Origin: Flavobacteriaceae bacterium
GTDB lineage: Bacteria; Bacteroidota; Bacteroidia; Flavobacteriales; Flavobacteriaceae
Reading direction: 5' to 3'
Assembly: GCA_014238425.1 (NCBI GenBank)
Contig: JABABD010000015.1
Coordinates: 1-64,000, forward strand
DNA: 64,000 nt
Shown here: one piece after another, positions 63,177-64,000 of the stretch
How positions within the stretch are numbered: position 1 is the first letter of the stretch
How the letters are laid out: each line of letters begins with the position of its first letter
Notes under the pieces: generated by a model
Told to the model about the DNA's origin: nothing
Seen by the model: the letters and a program-made list of their open reading frames with translations, nothing else
Databases searched by the model: none
Made by a program: the position numbers and the translations under genes

Positions 63177-64000
63177 TATTGTATTTTCTCATTCATACTA
63201 CTATAAATTCGATTCTAAGCAATGGAAGAATAGAACGCCTTACCCTCCTTTGGGAACATTGTATGCCGCCTCTTATTTACGTGAGAATGGTTACAGTGTT
63301 GGTGTTTTCGACGCCAATCTTCTAGACGACCCAAAAACCATTAAACCTTATCTAGAGCAACAGCAACCAAAATTTTTTGTTATATACGACGATGGATTCA
63401 ACTATCTCACCAAAATGTGTTTGACCTCGATGCGAAAGGCCGCCTTCGAGATGATAAAAATTGCGAGAGAATTTCAGTGTACAGTTATTGTTTGTAGTTC
63501 AGACTCGACCGATCACTATGAAAAATATTTAAGAGCAGGAGCAGATTACGTCATTCAAGGTGAAGGTGAAATCACACTGAAAGAATTGGTCGACTCCTTA
63601 AAAAACAACCACAATCCGTCTGCCATTCATGGTCTTGTATTCAAAAAAGATAATGACATCATAAAAAATCCAAAACGGGCTGTGCTCCAGGATTTAGATG
63701 CGCTTCCTCTTCCTGCATGGGATCTGATAGACATAAAACCTTATAAAGACATTTGGACAAGCGGTGGTAATGAATTTACACTGAATATTGCCACAACACG
63801 AGGATGTCCTTTTAAATGTAACTGGTGTGCAAAACCAATTTATGGCAATCGTTATAATTCACATTCGCCTGAGTATATTACAAACCACATAAAATATCTG
63901 GTAAACACGTACAATGTTACACGCTTTTGGATGTGTGATGATATTTTTGGTCTAAAACCAAACTGGGTGCAACAATTCAATGTAGCACTTAAAAAAGAAC
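63169..64000 (+). CDS. B12-binding radical SAM protein (3' truncated)
   Basis: At least 277 codons are visible. The N-terminal B12-binding-type domain (about 1-145) has PPLGTLYAASYLRENGYSVGVFDAN and the GADYVIQGEGEITLKELV segment; the radical SAM domain begins with ATTRGCPFKCNWCAKP, carrying CxxxCxxC for the 4Fe-4S cluster and SAM. The classical B12 base-off motif DxHxxG is not seen, so cobalamin binding needs proof. Such enzymes are BchE/HpnP-like methylases or cyclases in lipid, tetrapyrrole or natural-product synthesis. It overlaps the nucleotidyltransferase gene, and the rest of the cluster is beyond the window. Confidence 0.85.
   Translation, partial: MLDIVFSHSYYYKFDSKQWKNRTPYPPLGTLYAASYLRENGYSVGVFDANLLDDPKTIKPYLEQQQPKFFVIYDDGFNYLTKMCLTSMRKAAFEMIKIAREFQCTVIVCSSDSTDHYEKYLRAGADYVIQGEGEITLKELVDSLKNNHNPSAIHGLVFKKDNDIIKNPKRAVLQDLDALPLPAWDLIDIKPYKDIWTSGGNEFTLNIATTRGCPFKCNWCAKPIYGNRYNSHSPEYITNHIKYLVNTYNVTRFWMCDDIFGLKPNWVQQFNVALKKE

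Overview
The window is AT-rich chromosomal DNA from a member of the Bacteroidota, most likely a marine-type Flavobacteriaceae. The lineage is shown by several type IX secretion (T9SS) C-terminal sorting domains, TonB-dependent receptors ending in Phe, many small lipoproteins, LytTR-type signalling, promoters with the TAnnTTTG -7 element, and families largely confined to this phylum (DUF4252, DUF5777, DUF6495-like). I see no rRNA, tRNA, insertion sequence, prophage, integrase or CRISPR array. The window reads as ordinary chromosome with several accessory surface and envelope loci.

Layout. 1-13.0 kb: three T9SS-exported cell-surface proteins in a row. The first is truncated by the window edge and carries 222-bp tandem repeats; the next two are giant paralogues (2101 and 1767 aa). 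13-16.3 kb: hisS, a MacB-like permease and a small conserved protein. 16.3-20.5 kb: an Oar-like TonB receptor and a glycerophosphodiester phosphodiesterase lipoprotein. 20.6-27.9 kb: housekeeping genes, namely rpsF-rpsR-rplI, a LytTR response regulator, priA, the nadC-yihY-DUF2147 operon and rlmH. 28-31.6 kb: small membrane and envelope proteins, including a 57-codon acidic-tailed membrane protein at 29334-29507. 31.7-37.2 kb: a tight operon of vanadium-type haloperoxidase, S74/YadA-like repeat adhesin, beta-helix protein and T9SS protein, with an AraC regulator upstream. 37.3-47.9 kb: rdgB, a DEAD-box helicase, trmH, a CHRD lipoprotein, a sirtuin without zinc cysteines, a glycosyltransferase and purB. 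48.1-50.3 kb: an ECF sigma factor, a probable anti-sigma factor and two DUF4252 proteins in one operon. 50.4-57.4 kb: an S41 protease, then a vitamin B12 uptake locus made of btuB behind a cobalamin riboswitch, with btuF-btuC-btuD divergent. 57.4-59.3 kb: rmuC and a thioesterase. 59.3-62.0 kb: an envelope cluster of DUF5777 barrel, T9SS protein, OB-fold protein, c-type haem lipoprotein and YceI protein. 62.2-64 kb: a nucleotidyltransferase overlapping a B12-binding radical SAM enzyme cut by the window edge.

How it fits together. The strongest regulatory observations are (i) a complete cobalamin riboswitch on the minus strand before btuB, carrying an 84-nt peripheral insertion; (ii) a shared TTCGTCGA-type motif with 30-bp spacing, plus AACCTAAAT and CCAYCTTAACC elements, upstream of both a giant T9SS protein gene and the LytTR regulator gene, suggesting the regulator may control itself and the adhesin; and (iii) -7 boxes placed so close to the ATG of rlmH and btuF that leaderless transcripts are predicted. 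Candidate little-described systems are the haloperoxidase/adhesin operon, the ECF/DUF4252 operon, the DUF5777/YceI/haem cluster and the nucleotidyltransferase/radical SAM pair at the right edge.
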